Below are positions 4,483 through 5,051 of a stretch of 5,051 nucleotides of DNA, piece by piece (the first letter of the stretch is position 1; every line of letters starts with the position of its first letter). Origin of the DNA: Chloroflexota bacterium (GTDB lineage: Bacteria; Chloroflexota; Anaerolineae; Anaerolineales; Anaerolineaceae); NCBI GenBank assembly GCA_011053085.1, contig DSBE01000102.1, positions 1 through 5,051 of the forward strand. Reading direction: 5' to 3'. The notes beneath the pieces are model-generated. The model did no database searches and had not been told where the DNA came from. It saw nothing but the letters and a program-made list of their open reading frames with translations. Both the position numbers and the translations under genes were made by a program.

Positions 4483-5051
4483 ATGAACCAAGATGTAAAC
4501 CTGTTACTCCAAAGTGGCATCACAGCTGTAAAAAAGGCATCCAGGGTAATCCGCCAACTTCAGCAGGACCTAACCATCACCGCGCTCAACAAAGAGGATA
4601 AATCGCCTGTTACCGTGGCGGATTTCACCGCCCAGGCCATCATCAGCCGCCACCTATCTCAAGCATTACCGCGCTTTAAATTGGTAGGGGAAGAAGATTC
4701 TGCCTCCCTGCGTACATCTGGAAATCCAGATTTTCTACCCCTGATTCATCAATACGCCCAAATTGTATTCCCAACAGCCACCACATCAGATGTGGGTGAA
4801 TGGATCGATCTGGGGAAATCATCTCCTGAAGGTGATTTTTGGACGCTTGACCCCATTGATGGCACCAAAGGATTTTTACGCCAGGATCAGTTTGCGATTG
4901 CTCTTGCCTACATTTCTTCAGGTGTTGTTCAGATTGGCATCCTGGCGTGCCCCAACCTGACACAGGCAAGTCAACCCGAAAAAGATGGGGAGGGCTCCCT
5001 TCTTTATGCCACCCGAGGGCAGGGTTGTTGGACAGTGCCTCTGTTTTCTGA
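4483..5051 (+). CDS. 3'(2'),5'-bisphosphate nucleotidase, inositol-monophosphatase superfamily (3' end outside the window)
   Basis: The 189 residues seen have no stop; the window ends inside a codon. The Mg-dependent, lithium-sensitive phosphatase superfamily is shown by SPVTVADFTAQ (41-51), LVGEED (67-72, with metal ligands Glu70/Glu71) and WTLDPIDGTKGFLR (120-133, with metal ligands Asp123 and Asp126). The GFLRxxQFAIALA continuation is typical of the HAL2/SAL1-type branch, which removes the 3' phosphate of adenosine 3',5'-bisphosphate (PAP), a by-product of sulfate assimilation and sulfotransfer. Family members are usually a little over 300 residues, so more than a third is missing, including the second C-terminal metal-binding motif. 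An inositol or sugar phosphatase is the alternative but fits the GFLR motif less well. It has a strong GGAGG site and its own promoter, and diverges from the DUF711 gene. Confidence 0.9.
   Translation, partial: MNQDVNLLLQSGITAVKKASRVIRQLQQDLTITALNKEDKSPVTVADFTAQAIISRHLSQALPRFKLVGEEDSASLRTSGNPDFLPLIHQYAQIVFPTATTSDVGEWIDLGKSSPEGDFWTLDPIDGTKGFLRQDQFAIALAYISSGVVQIGILACPNLTQASQPEKDGEGSLLYATRGQGCWTVPLFS
4816..4840 (+). other. terminator-like hairpin inside the nucleotidase gene
   Basis: AAATCATCT (4816-4824) pairs with AGGTGATTT (4830-4838) through 9 base pairs including one G-U, with loop CCTGA, and five T close the element (4836-4840). The stem is AT-rich and therefore weak as a terminator. It codes for a segment just before the metal-binding motif. 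Confidence 0.3.

Noticed and set aside
4676..4969. 97-codon minus-strand frame and 65-codon + frame
   Set aside because: Both overlap the nucleotidase reading frame, which carries the metal-binding motifs of its family and is open to the window end.

Overview
The window carries six protein-coding loci in a compact bacterial chromosomal layout. They are read by a mix of TATAAT-type promoters and Shine-Dalgarno sites, with no sign of a mobile element, CRISPR array or RNA gene. The protein set suits an environmental, possibly anaerobic bacterium. I lean to Chloroflexota/Anaerolineae, but this is a low-confidence inference from general familiarity with such gene sets and not from any marker gene.

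Left part (1-1623, + strand). The possible C-terminal tail of an unrecognised gene runs into ftcD (133-1011), a stand-alone glutamate formimidoyltransferase of histidine/one-carbon metabolism. A perfect TATAAT sits only 7 bases before the ftcD ATG and there is no Shine-Dalgarno site, so the mRNA is predicted to be leaderless. dcd (1069-1623) follows with its own TATAAT and a clear GGAGG; it encodes dCTP deaminase, which feeds dUMP/dTTP synthesis.

Middle (1624-3172, + strand). An extended -10 promoter drives a TTG-started MgtC/SapB-family membrane protein (1726-2397). Seventeen bases later comes a gene for a NYN-domain RNase fused to a C-terminal OST-HTH/LOTUS RNA-binding domain (2415-3172). 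That second gene is broken by an apparent single-base deletion near 2702-2707, which splits the nuclease active site between two reading frames. Whether this is a real mutation or a sequence error cannot be told from the window.

Right part (3169-5051). A DUF711-family protein (3169-4404, - strand) converges on the NYN gene so tightly that the two stop codons share bases. It is transcribed divergently from a 3'(2'),5'-bisphosphate nucleotidase of the inositol-monophosphatase superfamily (4483 to the window end, incomplete). The 78-base divergent spacer holds a good extended -10 promoter for the nucleotidase and a weak candidate for the DUF711 gene.

The genes are mostly housekeeping and do not form one obvious pathway; nucleotide and one-carbon metabolism is the common thread. 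I see no convincing new multi-gene system. The items most worth checking are the frameshifted RNase, the leaderless ftcD start, an antisense intrinsic terminator inside ftcD, and the uncharacterised DUF711 gene.
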